A DNA stretch of 64,000 nt. Origin: Streptomyces sp. SLBN-31. Lineage in GTDB: Bacteria > Actinomycetota > Actinomycetes > Streptomycetales > Streptomycetaceae. Positions 7,633-17,195 of this stretch are shown in pieces (position 1 is the first letter of the stretch; each line of letters begins with the position of its first letter). The stretch spans positions 744,001 to 808,000 of the forward strand of contig NZ_VFNC01000003.1 of the NCBI RefSeq assembly GCF_006715395.1, read 5' to 3'. The notes under the pieces were generated by a model that saw only the letters and a program-made list of their open reading frames with translations, did not search any database and was not told the origin of the DNA. The position numbers and the translations under genes were made by a program.

Positions 7633-7935
7633 GGGTTCCTCCTCCTCGGTGGCGTACGGTAATTCGACTTTCCACCCTTTTACGGATCATGCCTGCCAAC
7701 GAATCACCAGGCATGCGAGGGCGGGCATCCGGGTCATGAGGATGAATACGGGGCAACGAGAGCTTGTCGTCGACAATGCCACGGATCGCCGCGCAGCGCT
7801 TCGGTACCCGGGGGTACGAGCCGGTTTTCCGCAACCGGATACCCCGGATCTCCCACGGGAAGCAGGTGCCGGGCGACGCGGGGCGCGTAGCGTGCGAGGA
7901 TCGGGGGGTCACAGGAAGACAACGGAAGGCAGATC
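7633..7935. other. divergent intergenic region DUF5324/cyclophilin
   Basis: These 303 bases hold the promoters of both genes. Two short perfect inverted repeats are visible: GTACCC/GGGTAC at 7804-7817, and CCGGTT/AACCGG at 7821-7838 around TTCCGC. I cannot identify a confident -35/-10 pair. Confidence 0.4.
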
Positions 7936-8469
7936 GTGGCTGAGCAGCTTTACGCCACCCTGAAGACCAACCACGGCGACATCGAAGTCCGGCTCCTGCC
8001 GAACCACGCCCCGAAGACGGTCCGGAACTTCGTCGAGCTCGCCCAGGGCGAGCGTGAGTGGGTCAACCCCGCCACCGGCGCCAAGTCCACGGACCGGCTC
8101 TACGACGGTACGGTCTTCCACCGGGTGATCAGCGGTTTCATGATCCAGGGCGGCGACCCCCTGGGCAACGGCACCGGCGGTCCCGGTTACCAGTTCGAGG
8201 ACGAGTTCCACCCGGACCTCTCCTTCAACAAGCCCTACCTGCTGGCCATGGCCAACGCCGGTCCGGGCACCAACGGCTCGCAGTTCTTCATCACCGTCGC
8301 GCCCACGACGTGGCTGAACCGCAAGCACACCATCTTCGGCGAGGTCACCGACGCGGCGAGCCAGAAGGTCGTGGACGCCATCATCAACACGCCGACCAAC
8401 CCGCGCACCGACCGTCCGGTCAACGACGTCGTCATCGAGTCCGTCGTCGTCGAGACCCGCGAGGGCTGA
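7936..8469 (+). CDS. ppiA: cyclophilin-type peptidyl-prolyl cis-trans isomerase
   Basis: This 177-residue single-domain cyclophilin would catalyse cis-trans isomerisation of X-Pro peptide bonds in the cytoplasm. Key motifs are FHRVISGFMIQGGDP (catalytic Arg and Gln) and MANAGPGTNGSQFFIT, plus the C-terminal HTIFGEVT strand. There is no signal peptide. The GTG start follows GGAAGGCAG at good spacing. The length is usual for the family. A hairpin at 8521 ends the transcript. In actinobacteria a cyclophilin gene commonly lies near crgA and the rhomboid gene by the origin, as here. Confidence 0.95.
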   Translation: MAEQLYATLKTNHGDIEVRLLPNHAPKTVRNFVELAQGEREWVNPATGAKSTDRLYDGTVFHRVISGFMIQGGDPLGNGTGGPGYQFEDEFHPDLSFNKPYLLAMANAGPGTNGSQFFITVAPTTWLNRKHTIFGEVTDAASQKVVDAIINTPTNPRTDRPVNDVVIESVVVETREG

Positions 8470-8520
8470 GACCGCGAGGGACGACTCCCCACAGGCGAGT
8501 CCCCGCACGGCAGGAACCAA

Positions 8521-8553
8521 ACGCCCCGCTCATCCGTAAAGATGGGCGGGGCG
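8521..8553 (+). terminator. hairpin terminator after the cyclophilin gene
   Basis: CGCCCCGCTCATC pairs with GATGGGCGGGGCG across the loop CGTAAA, allowing one G-T. It lies 50 bases after the stop. Confidence 0.7.
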
Positions 8554-8596
8554 GTGCATTCGTGCCCGGCACCAGGACGACGACCTAGGGGATGTC

Positions 8597-9481
8597 ATGG
8601 AACACGCGGCAGGCAGCTCGCAGGACGCCCAGAGCGTGCCCGGCTGCTACCGCCACCCGGACCGCGAGACCGGCATCCGCTGCACCCGCTGCGAGCGCGC
8701 CATCTGCCCCGAGTGCATGGTCAACGCCTCCGTGGGCTTCCAGTGCCCCGAATGCGCCCGCGGCGACTCCGGTACGGGCCATGCCCCGGCCGCCTCCCGG
8801 CCCCGCACCGTGGCCGGCGGTACTGTCACCGCCGACCCGCGGCTGTGCACCAAGATCCTCATCGGCATCAACGTCGCCGTGTTCATCGCGGTGCACGTGC
8901 GGTCTTCGCTGCTGAACGACCTGGTTCTCCTCGGCGCCTGGCCACCGGCCCCCTACACGCCCAACCAGGGCGTCGCGGGCGGTGAGTGGTACCGCATGGT
9001 CACCTCGATGTTCACGCACCAGGAGATCTGGCACATCGCCTTCAACATGCTGAGCCTGTGGTGGCTGGGCGGACCGCTCGAGGCCGCACTCGGCCGCGCC
9101 CGCTACCTGACCGTCTACTTCGTCTCCGGTCTGTCGGGCAGCGCCCTGGCCTACCTCCTGGCCTCCCCGAACACCGCCACCCTCGGTGCCTCCGGCGCGA
9201 TCTTCGGCCTCTTCGGCGCCACCGCCGTGCTGATGCGCCGGCTCAAATACGACATGCGGCCGATCATCGCCCTGCTGGCCATCAACCTGGTCATCACCTT
9301 CGGCTGGGGCGGCATCTCCTGGCAGGCCCACATCGGCGGCCTGGTGGCCGGCGTCGTCACGGGGTACGGGATGGTCCACGCCCCACGCGAGCGCCGCGCC
9401 CTCGTGCAGTACGGAACCAGCGCGCTCGTGCTGGCCGCCGTGGTGGTGGTCACCCTGCTCAGGACGGCTCAGCTCACCTGA
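8597..9481 (+). CDS. rhomboid-family intramembrane serine protease with zinc-finger N-terminus
   Basis: The 294-residue protein starts with a Cys/His-rich B-box-like finger (CYRHPDRETGIRCTRC, then CPECMV and CPECA), likely binding zinc. About six transmembrane helices form the rhomboid core. Visible rhomboid features are the WYRMVTSMFTHQEIWHIAFN segment, the catalytic-serine motif GASGAIFG, and the catalytic-histidine motif QAHIGGLVAG. It would cleave membrane-protein substrates within the bilayer; the substrate is unknown. The ATG at 8597 is preceded by AGGGGATGTC. It converges with crgA across the DnaA-box-containing gap. Confidence 0.93.
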   Translation: MEHAAGSSQDAQSVPGCYRHPDRETGIRCTRCERAICPECMVNASVGFQCPECARGDSGTGHAPAASRPRTVAGGTVTADPRLCTKILIGINVAVFIAVHVRSSLLNDLVLLGAWPPAPYTPNQGVAGGEWYRMVTSMFTHQEIWHIAFNMLSLWWLGGPLEAALGRARYLTVYFVSGLSGSALAYLLASPNTATLGASGAIFGLFGATAVLMRRLKYDMRPIIALLAINLVITFGWGGISWQAHIGGLVAGVVTGYGMVHAPRERRALVQYGTSALVLAAVVVVTLLRTAQLT

Positions 9482-9490
9482 CGTGCCCGG

Positions 9491-9703
9491 TTGTCCACAG
9501 CCTGTGGCGAATCTTGTGCATGATGCGCGGGAACAGCTGTGCCCCCTGTCACTGAGCGGTGTTTCCGCAGCTCAGGCAGGGGGCGAACAAGCTTGCGATG
9601 ATGGGTGCGACAGTCGTACCGGCGTCAATGGCGGACTGGTTATCCACAGATCGTCGTTCTTTATCCCCAGGGCTCCTGTGGATATTTCGCGGGCTGTGGA
9701 TAA
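9491..9703. promoter_or_regulatory. DnaA-box cluster between convergent genes
   Basis: Five DnaA-box-like 9-mers occur in 213 bases. They are TTGTCCACA (9491-9499, +), TTATCCACA (9640-9648, +), TTATCCCCA (9661-9669, +, one mismatch), TGTGGATAT (9677-9685, the complement of ATATCCACA) and TGTGGATAA (9695-9703, the complement of TTATCCACA). Four lie within 64 bases. The rhomboid and crgA genes converge on this region, so no promoter is needed here and a replication role is more likely than gene control. A DnaA-binding cluster outside oriC with an effect on replication has been described in S. coelicolor, as I recall. Confidence 0.75.
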
Positions 9704-9727
9704 CTCAGCGCATACCCCTGGGCAGAG

Positions 9728-9982
9728 CTACTTCCACTGGGTGGAGACACCGAATCCGGCGGCAATGAAGCCGAAGCCCACCACGATGTTCCAGTTGTCC
9801 AGTGCGTCGATGGGCAGTGAACCGTCCGTCACGTAGAAGACGACGATCCAGGCGAGCCCGATGACGAACATGGCCAGCATGACGGGCGCCACCCAGGCGC
9901 GGTTGGTCAGCTTGATGGCGGTCGCCTGCTTCGCCGGGGGCGGCGTGTAGTCGGCCTTCTTGCGGATACGTGACTTCGGCAC
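9728..9982 (-). CDS. crgA: cell division protein CrgA
   Basis: This 84-residue protein has a basic cytoplasmic N-terminus ([16 protein letters not shown]) and two transmembrane helices (about 30-52, [22 protein letters not shown], and 64-82, [18 protein letters not shown]). Size and sequence fit CrgA, which restrains FtsZ-ring formation in Streptomyces aerial hyphae and interacts with divisome proteins in mycobacteria. Its place near ftsW, pbpA and pknB matches the actinobacterial arrangement. It is divergent from the DUF881 gene. Confidence 0.96.
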   Translation of the reverse strand: MPKSRIRKKADYTPPPAKQATAIKLTNRAWVAPVMLAMFVIGLAWIVVFYVTDGSLPIDALDNWNIVVGFGFIAAGFGVSTQWK

Positions 9983-10124
9983 GAGGGTCTCTCCTGTCGA
10001 TGCGCTGCGTGGCCGCGCAGGGAACTGTGGCTGGCTCCGGAGCAGCGTACAAGGGGACTCTTAGTGCTCCCCCGGGCGTCCGTTAGCGTAGTGCTTCCGC
10101 GGTGCCGAAGGAGATAAGGGTACG

Positions 10125-10904
10125 TTGAGCAATTCTGCCGACTCCCCCCGGTCCGGATCCAGTGCTGCCCCAGGCCGCCGTTTCCGGCCCGTACGGGTGC
10201 TCACAGTGGCCGTCTTCGCCCTCGCGGGGCTCATTTTCTTCACCAGTTTCAATACGGCCAAGGGCACCAATATCCGGACGGACACGTCCTTGCTGAAGCT
10301 TTCGGACCTCATCCAGGAGCGCAGCCGGAAGAACAAGGAACTGGACGACTCCAACGCCTCCCTGCGCGGTGACGTCGAGTCGCTCGCCGAACGCGACGAC
10401 GGCAGCAGCAAGGCGCAGGACGAGAAGCTGTCGGCCCTGGAGAAGAGCGCCGGCACGCAGAAGGTCAAGGGCACGGCGATCACCGTCACCCTCAACGACG
10501 CCCCGCCGAACGCCACCGCCAAGCTCCCCGGCTATCCCGATCCGCAGCCGGACTACCTGGTCATCCACCAGCAGGACCTGCAGGCCGTGGTGAACGCCCT
10601 GTGGCAGGGCGGCGCCAAGGGGATCAAGGTCATGGACCAGCGGCTGATCTCCACCAGCGCCGTGCGCTGCGTCGGCAACACGCTGATCCTGCAGGGCCGG
10701 GTCTACTCACCGCCGTACAAGATCACCGCGGTGGGGGACCCGGACAAGCTGAACAAGGCGCTGTCCGACTCCGCCGCGATCCAGAACTACATGGTCTACG
10801 TGAACGTCTACGGCCTCGGCTGGAAAGTGACGCAGGACGGGACGGTGACTCTTCCCGGCTACTCGGGCACAGTGGATGTGCACTACGCCCAGCCCGTGGA
10901 GTGA
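10125..10904 (+). CDS. DUF881 family membrane protein
   Basis: This 259-residue protein has a short basic cytoplasmic tail, one transmembrane helix (VLTVAVFALAGLIFFTSF), a coiled-coil segment (LSDLIQERSRKNKELDDSN...) and an extracytoplasmic alpha/beta domain (TAITVTLNDAP, then DLQAVVNALWQGGAKGIKV and STSAVRCVGNTLILQG). The arrangement matches DUF881/YlxW-like proteins found beside division genes in Gram-positive bacteria; a scaffold role is inferred. TTG is the start, with AAGGAG 11 bases and AAGGG 4 bases upstream. It precedes the sortase gene by 23 bases and is probably co-transcribed with it. Confidence 0.85.
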   Translation: MSNSADSPRSGSSAAPGRRFRPVRVLTVAVFALAGLIFFTSFNTAKGTNIRTDTSLLKLSDLIQERSRKNKELDDSNASLRGDVESLAERDDGSSKAQDEKLSALEKSAGTQKVKGTAITVTLNDAPPNATAKLPGYPDPQPDYLVIHQQDLQAVVNALWQGGAKGIKVMDQRLISTSAVRCVGNTLILQGRVYSPPYKITAVGDPDKLNKALSDSAAIQNYMVYVNVYGLGWKVTQDGTVTLPGYSGTVDVHYAQPVE

Positions 10905-10927
10905 ACTGAGCGGTTCGGGAGCTGCCG

Positions 10928-11626
10928 GTGCGCGTTGTCGTCAGGACCCTCAGCGAGCTGTGCATCACCGTCGGGACCCTGATCTGCCTCTTCGTCGTCT
11001 ACGTGCTGTTCTGGACCGGCGTGCGCGCGGACGGCGCGATGAACCACCAGATCGACGTGTTGCACGACCAGTGGTCGAAGCAGACGGCACGGCCGAAGTC
11101 GACCGCCGGGGCCGCGAGCGGACGCTCCACCGCTCCCGCCCGGCCCGCTCCGTATGTGGCGGGCCGACCCTTCGCGATCATGTACATCCCGCGGCTCGGT
11201 TTCACGTGGAACAAGCCGGTGCTGGAGAACACCGAGGTGAACACCCTGAAGAAGGGCCTCGGGCACTACGCGGACACCGCGCGGCTCGGCGAGGTGGGCA
11301 ACTTCGCGGTCGCCGGGCACCGGCGCACGTACGGCGATCCGTTCGTGGACTTCCCCAGGCTGCGGCCCGGGGACGCCGTCGTCCTGACCGACGGGACGAC
11401 CTGGTTCACGTATCGGATCGACAAAGGCCCCTACAAAACCGTTCCCACCGACGTTGAGGTGATCGACCCTGTCCCACGTAAGTCGGGGTATACGCGTGCG
11501 GGCCGGTATCTCACGCTGACCACGTGCGATCCCGAGTGGGGGCACAGTCACCGGCTCATCGTGTGGGCGCACCTGGACGGCACACAGCCTGTGGAGGAAG
11601 GCGAACCGGCGGCGCTGCGCCGTTAG
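10928..11626 (+). CDS. class E sortase
   Basis: This 232-residue protein has one N-terminal membrane helix (LCITVGTLICLFVVYVLFW), a variable Ala/Pro linker and a sortase beta-barrel. The catalytic triad is visible: His in FAVAGHRRTYG, Cys in LTLTTCDPEW, and Arg in HRLIVWA. Class E sortases anchor LAXTG-type surface proteins such as chaplins to peptidoglycan in Streptomyces. It is the first of three sortases in about 3.5 kb. The GTG start follows GGGAGCTGCC. A parS-like sequence lies inside the coding region at 11199. Confidence 0.93.
   Translation: MRVVVRTLSELCITVGTLICLFVVYVLFWTGVRADGAMNHQIDVLHDQWSKQTARPKSTAGAASGRSTAPARPAPYVAGRPFAIMYIPRLGFTWNKPVLENTEVNTLKKGLGHYADTARLGEVGNFAVAGHRRTYGDPFVDFPRLRPGDAVVLTDGTTWFTYRIDKGPYKTVPTDVEVIDPVPRKSGYTRAGRYLTLTTCDPEWGHSHRLIVWAHLDGTQPVEEGEPAALRR
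11199..11212. promoter_or_regulatory. parS-like site inside the sortase gene
   Basis: GTTTCACGTGGAAC has one mismatch to GTTTCACGTGAAAC. It is the same variant as the site at 6853 read on the other strand. It encodes part of GFTWNK in the sortase. Confidence 0.65.
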
Positions 11627-11679
11627 TCTGGTGCGGATACGGCGTGAGTATGGAGCCGTGGCGGAACGGAAGGGACGGC

Positions 11680-11841
11680 ATGTACGGCTGGATCTGGCGG
11701 CATCTGCCGGGGAACGTGTGGGTGAGGGCGCTGATCGCGCTCGCACTCGTGCTGCTGGTGGTCTATGTCCTCTTCCAGTACGTCTTCCCGTGGGCCGAAC
11801 CGCTGCTGCCCTTCAACGATGTGACGGTGGACAACCAGTGA
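11680..11841 (+). CDS. small single-pass membrane protein
   Basis: This 53-residue protein, MYGWIWRHLPGNVWVRALIA followed by LALVLLVVYVLFQYVFPW and the polar tail LPFNDVTVDNQ, is one membrane helix with an aromatic N-terminus. I know it only as a conserved small Streptomyces protein between a sortase and the amidotransferase; no function is known. GGAAGGGA lies 5 bases before the ATG. An in-frame ATG at 11650 has a poorer ribosome-binding site. The stop overlaps the next start as GTGA, so translation is coupled with the amidotransferase. Confidence 0.75.
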   Translation: MYGWIWRHLPGNVWVRALIALALVLLVVYVLFQYVFPWAEPLLPFNDVTVDNQ

Positions 11842-12476
11842 GCGCCCGCATTCTCGTCGTCGACAACTACGACAGCTTCGTCTTCAACCTGGTCCAGTAC
11901 CTGTACCAGCTGGGCGCCGAGTGCGAGGTGCTGCGCAACGACGAGGTGGCGACCGCGCACGCCCAGGACGGCTTCGACGGAGTGCTGCTGTCGCCGGGCC
12001 CGGGCACGCCCGAGGAGGCCGGCGTCTGCGTCGAGATGACCCGCCACTGCGCCGCCACCGGTGTGCCCGTCTTCGGCGTGTGCCTGGGCATGCAGTCGAT
12101 GCAGGTGGCGTACGGCGGTGTCGTGGACCGCGCGCCGGAGCTGCTGCACGGCAAGACCTCGCTGGTGGAGCACGAGGGCAAGGGCGTCTTCGCCGGCCTG
12201 CCCAGCCCCTTCACCGCGACCCGCTACCACTCCCTGGCGGCGATGCCCCTGACCGTGCCCGCCGAGCTGGAGGTCACGGCCCGCACGCACGACGGCATCA
12301 TCATGGGCCTGCGTCACCGCGAACTCCCGGTCGAGGGCGTGCAGTTCCACCCCGAGTCCGTGCTCACCGAGCACGGGCACCGGATGCTGGCCAACTGGCT
12401 GGTCGAGTGCGGCGACGAGGGCGCGGTGGCGAGGTCGGCGGGGCTCGCCCCGGTGGTGGGCAGGGCCACGGCGTGA
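11838..12476 (+). CDS. trpG: glutamine amidotransferase (anthranilate / aminodeoxychorismate synthase component II)
   Basis: This 212-residue class I glutamine amidotransferase releases ammonia from glutamine for chorismate amination. Motifs are VVDNYDSFVFNLVQYL at the N-terminus, SPGPGTPEEAG as oxyanion strand, nucleophilic Cys82 in GVCLGMQS, and the His/Glu pair in EGVQFHPES. No component I gene is nearby, so it may act for anthranilate (trpG), p-aminobenzoate (pabA), or both. The GTG start overlaps the previous stop, and its own stop overlaps the next sortase start as GTGA, placing it inside a sortase operon. Confidence 0.93.
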   Translation: MSARILVVDNYDSFVFNLVQYLYQLGAECEVLRNDEVATAHAQDGFDGVLLSPGPGTPEEAGVCVEMTRHCAATGVPVFGVCLGMQSMQVAYGGVVDRAPELLHGKTSLVEHEGKGVFAGLPSPFTATRYHSLAAMPLTVPAELEVTARTHDGIIMGLRHRELPVEGVQFHPESVLTEHGHRMLANWLVECGDEGAVARSAGLAPVVGRATA

Positions 12477-13639
12477 CCGCACTGCGCCCCGAGCGCGAGA
12501 CCGACGCCTCGTACGGGCAGCAGCCCTACGAGGCGTCCGGTGCGTTCGAGGAGTGGTACGGGGATGCGGCGGGACGGCACGCGGACCAGGCGGGGCGGCA
12601 CGGGAGACACGCGGCACCGGCCGAAGAGCCGTACGCGGCGCCGGTGACGGAGGAGCCGTACCGACCGTACGAGCCGTACCTGCCGCCGATCGACGAGGAG
12701 ACGGTGGCGCTGCGGATCCCCGATCCGCCGCCGGGCGCGTCCAGAACGCCCTCTGACGCCTCAACAGCAACACCGGCATCGGGAACCCCTTCGGGCGGAC
12801 GAGCGGCCCGCAGAAAGGCCGCCAAGCGCCGTGGTGGGCGTCATGGGGGCGCACACGCGGCATCGGAGTCGCCGGAGAGCGCCGAATCGCCTGATTCCTC
12901 CGGTTCGTCCGGTTCCGGCGGGCCCCTCTCCCGCGTCGAGGCCCGTCGGCAGGCCCGCGCCCGCAAGCCGAGTCCGGGCGTCATCGCGAGCCGGGCCGTC
13001 GGGGAACTGTTCATCACCACCGGTGTGCTGATGCTGCTGTTCGTGTCCTACCAGCTGTGGTGGACGAACGTCCGGGCGCACGCGCAGGCGGACAAGGAGA
13101 CGAGCAGCCTGCAGAAGGACTGGGCGAGCGGGAAGCGCGAGCCGGGGGAGTTCCAGCCCGGTCAGGGCTTCGCCATCCTCCACATCCCCGAGCTCGACGT
13201 CGTCGTACCCATAGCCCAGGGCGTCAGCAACAAGAAGGTCCTGGACAAGGGCATGGTCGGCCACTACAGCGAGGGCAAGCTGAAGACGGCGATGCCCTCG
13301 GACAAGACCGGCAACTTCGCGCTCGCCGGCCACCGCAACACGCACGGCGAGCCGTTCCGCTACATCAACAAGCTCAAGGCGGGCGACGAGATCGTCGTGG
13401 AGACGCAGGACGACTACTACGTCTACAAGATGACGTCCATGCTGCCGGTGACGTCGCCGAGCAACACCAGCGTGATCGACCCCGTGCCGCCGCAGTCCGG
13501 CTTCACCCGGCCGGGCCGTTACATCACCCTCACCACCTGCACGCCGGAGTACACGAGCAAGTACAGGTTGATCGTCTGGGGCAAGATGGTCGAGGAACGG
13601 CCGCGCAGCAAGGGCAAGCCGGATGCGCTCGTCCAGTAG
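12473..13639 (+). CDS. srtE1: class E sortase with long N-terminal cytoplasmic extension
   Basis: This protein has 388 residues, of which about 165 are a Tyr/Pro/Glu-rich and Ser/Gly-rich cytoplasmic extension (EEPYRPYEPYLPPIDEET, then SPESAESPDSSGSSGSG). A membrane helix (ELFITTGVLMLLFVSYQLWW) and the sortase domain follow. Catalytic residues are His in FALAGHRNTHG, Cys in ITLTTCTPEY and Arg in KYRLIVWG. Class E sortases attach LAXTG proteins to the wall; in S. coelicolor a tandem pair acts on chaplins. I match this to srtE1 by its order before the shorter sortase. The GTG start overlaps the amidotransferase stop. Confidence 0.92.
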   Translation: MTALRPERETDASYGQQPYEASGAFEEWYGDAAGRHADQAGRHGRHAAPAEEPYAAPVTEEPYRPYEPYLPPIDEETVALRIPDPPPGASRTPSDASTATPASGTPSGGRAARRKAAKRRGGRHGGAHAASESPESAESPDSSGSSGSGGPLSRVEARRQARARKPSPGVIASRAVGELFITTGVLMLLFVSYQLWWTNVRAHAQADKETSSLQKDWASGKREPGEFQPGQGFAILHIPELDVVVPIAQGVSNKKVLDKGMVGHYSEGKLKTAMPSDKTGNFALAGHRNTHGEPFRYINKLKAGDEIVVETQDDYYVYKMTSMLPVTSPSNTSVIDPVPPQSGFTRPGRYITLTTCTPEYTSKYRLIVWGKMVEERPRSKGKPDALVQ

Positions 13640-13645
13640 GGACAG

Positions 13646-14398
13646 ATGAACGTGGCAGCGACCACCGACGGCACACAAGAGGACACCGACGCGCCCGCGG
13701 CGCCCCCGGCACGGCGCCGGCGCCCGGGCCGTATCGCCATGGCGGTGAGCGTCTTCGGCGAACTCCTCATCACCGCCGGCCTGATCCTCGGGCTCTTCGT
13801 CGTCTACTCGCTGTGGTGGACGAACGTCATCGCCGACCGGGCGGCGGACAGGCAGGCGGACAAGGTGCGCGACACCTGGGCCCACGAGCCCGGCGGCCCC
13901 GGCGCCCTGGACACCAAGAACGGCGTCGGCTTCCTGCGTGTCCCCGCCATGAAGAACGGCGAGGTCCTGGTCGAGAAGGGCACCTCGACGGACGTCCTCA
14001 ACGAGGGCGTGGCCGGCTACTACACGGACCCGATCAAGGCGACGCTCCCGATGACGGGCAAGAAGGGCAACTTCACCCTCGCCGCCCACCGGGACGGCCA
14101 CGGCGCCAAGTTCCACAACATCGACAAGCTGCGCAAGGGCGACCCGATCGTCTTCGAGACGCGGGACAAGTGGTACGTCTACAAGGTCTACGACATCCTC
14201 GACGAGACCTCGAAGTACAACGTCAAGGTCCTCTCCCAGATCCCGAAGGAGTCCGGCCGCAACAAGGCCGGCCACTACATCACCCTGACGACCTGCACCC
14301 CGGTGTACACCTCGCGTTACCGGTACGTGGTGTGGGGCGAGCTGGTCCGGGTGGAGAAGGTCGACAGCAAGCGGACCCCACCGAAGGAACTCCGCTGA
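13646..14398 (+). CDS. srtE2: class E sortase
   Basis: This 250-residue protein has a short basic tail, one membrane helix (ELLITAGLILGLFVVYSLWW) and the sortase barrel. The catalytic His sits in FTLAAHRDGHG, Cys in ITLTTCTPVY and Arg in RYRYVVWG. It starts 6 bases after the srtE1 stop, so it is co-transcribed. Its similarity to srtE1 (WWTNV after the helix, near-identical active-site strands) indicates a tandem duplication. It is likely to share LAXTG substrates with srtE1. The hairpin at 14403 terminates the operon. Confidence 0.92.
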   Translation: MNVAATTDGTQEDTDAPAAPPARRRRPGRIAMAVSVFGELLITAGLILGLFVVYSLWWTNVIADRAADRQADKVRDTWAHEPGGPGALDTKNGVGFLRVPAMKNGEVLVEKGTSTDVLNEGVAGYYTDPIKATLPMTGKKGNFTLAAHRDGHGAKFHNIDKLRKGDPIVFETRDKWYVYKVYDILDETSKYNVKVLSQIPKESGRNKAGHYITLTTCTPVYTSRYRYVVWGELVRVEKVDSKRTPPKELR

Positions 14399-14402
14399 GT
14401 GC

Positions 14403-14433
14403 CGGGCGCCCCTTCCTGAGGAACGGGCGCCCG
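14403..14433 (+). terminator. hairpin terminator after the sortase operon
   Basis: CGGGCGCCC (14403-14411) pairs with GGGCGCCCG (14425-14433). It starts 5 bases after the srtE2 stop and 20 bases before the convergent gene's stop. Confidence 0.7.
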
Positions 14434-14453
14434 TGCCGTATTTCCGACTCCTG

Positions 14454-14912
14454 TTACGACTTCGGGGCGTAGTCCGAGCACTGGAACTCGGCCCAGTCGG
14501 ATGTGTTCACCCGCGCCTCGATGAAGATCACCTTCAGGCCCTTGGGCTGCTGGAGGGTGAGGTCGCTGAAACTGCTGACGACGCTCCTTCCCTGGGCACC
14601 CTTGTGCCAGGGGAAGTTGGTCACCGATCCGTCTTTGTTGGCGGACTTGAACCTGATCTGCGGGGCGCGAGTGTCGTCGATGAGGTCGATGACCTTGAGC
14701 GCGGCGTCGTACTTCGCGGTGGGAGCGCCGCTCCCCTCAAGGGTTCCGTAGGCCTTGAACGTGTTGTGCTTGTCGTGGCACGACATCTTGATGACGACGT
14801 CGGCCGCCTGGGCCGGGGACGCCGCGAGCGTGGCGGTGGCCATCGCCGTCAGGCTCAAGGCGAGTGAGGTGGCTATGTGTCGTTTGCGCTTCTTGGTCGC
14901 CGCAAGCGGCAT
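14454..14912 (-). CDS. small secreted protein, unknown function
   Basis: This 152-residue protein has a signal peptide: basic MPLAATKKRKRHIATS, a hydrophobic run, then SPAQA as an AXA-type cleavage site. The mature part is about 115 residues and begins ADVVIKMSCHDKHN. It contains two Cys residues (MSC and FQCSDY) that could form one disulfide, and a beta-rich pattern ending SDWAEFQCSDYAPKS. I do not recognise the family. The ATG at 14912 has GGGGGAA before it; the longer frame to 14951 adds a non-signal-like segment. It is monocistronic between the sortase terminator and the pknB terminator. Confidence 0.75.
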   Translation of the reverse strand: MPLAATKKRKRHIATSLALSLTAMATATLAASPAQAADVVIKMSCHDKHNTFKAYGTLEGSGAPTAKYDAALKVIDLIDDTRAPQIRFKSANKDGSVTNFPWHKGAQGRSVVSSFSDLTLQQPKGLKVIFIEARVNTSDWAEFQCSDYAPKS

Positions 14913-14992
14913 GGGATTCCCCCGTAAGGGTTGGAGCTGTGGTCGACACACATTCGATCATGCTGTGCGGAGCGCTACAACGCCTTGACGAA

Positions 14993-15026
14993 GAAGCCTT
15001 GGTACTCCGGGGAGTACCAAGGCTTC
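14993..15026 (-). terminator. hairpin terminator after pknB
   Basis: GAAGCCTTGGTACT (14993-15006) pairs exactly with AGTACCAAGGCTTC (15013-15026) around CCGGGG. It lies 19 bases beyond the pknB stop. Confidence 0.85.
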
Positions 15027-15044
15027 GACGAAGGTCGGCAGACG

Positions 15045-17027
<1,983 letters not shown>

Positions 17028-17195
17028 GCTTCCTACCAGCCCTCTCCGTCGGTCCCGACCGACACGGGTGTGCGGTCGGAGGCTGCCGTCCGGGCCTACC
17101 GTACCCGGCTAGCTTTGTGTGACCTGGCCAAGTGCGTCACCCGATACAGGACCGGTATCGCAACGTGCACCGATGTGAAGGCGACGTGAGCGGGG

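Noticed and set aside
9500..9512. TGTGGCGAA as a further DnaA box
   Set aside because: It departs from the TTNTCCACA consensus at key positions, so it was left out of the cluster.
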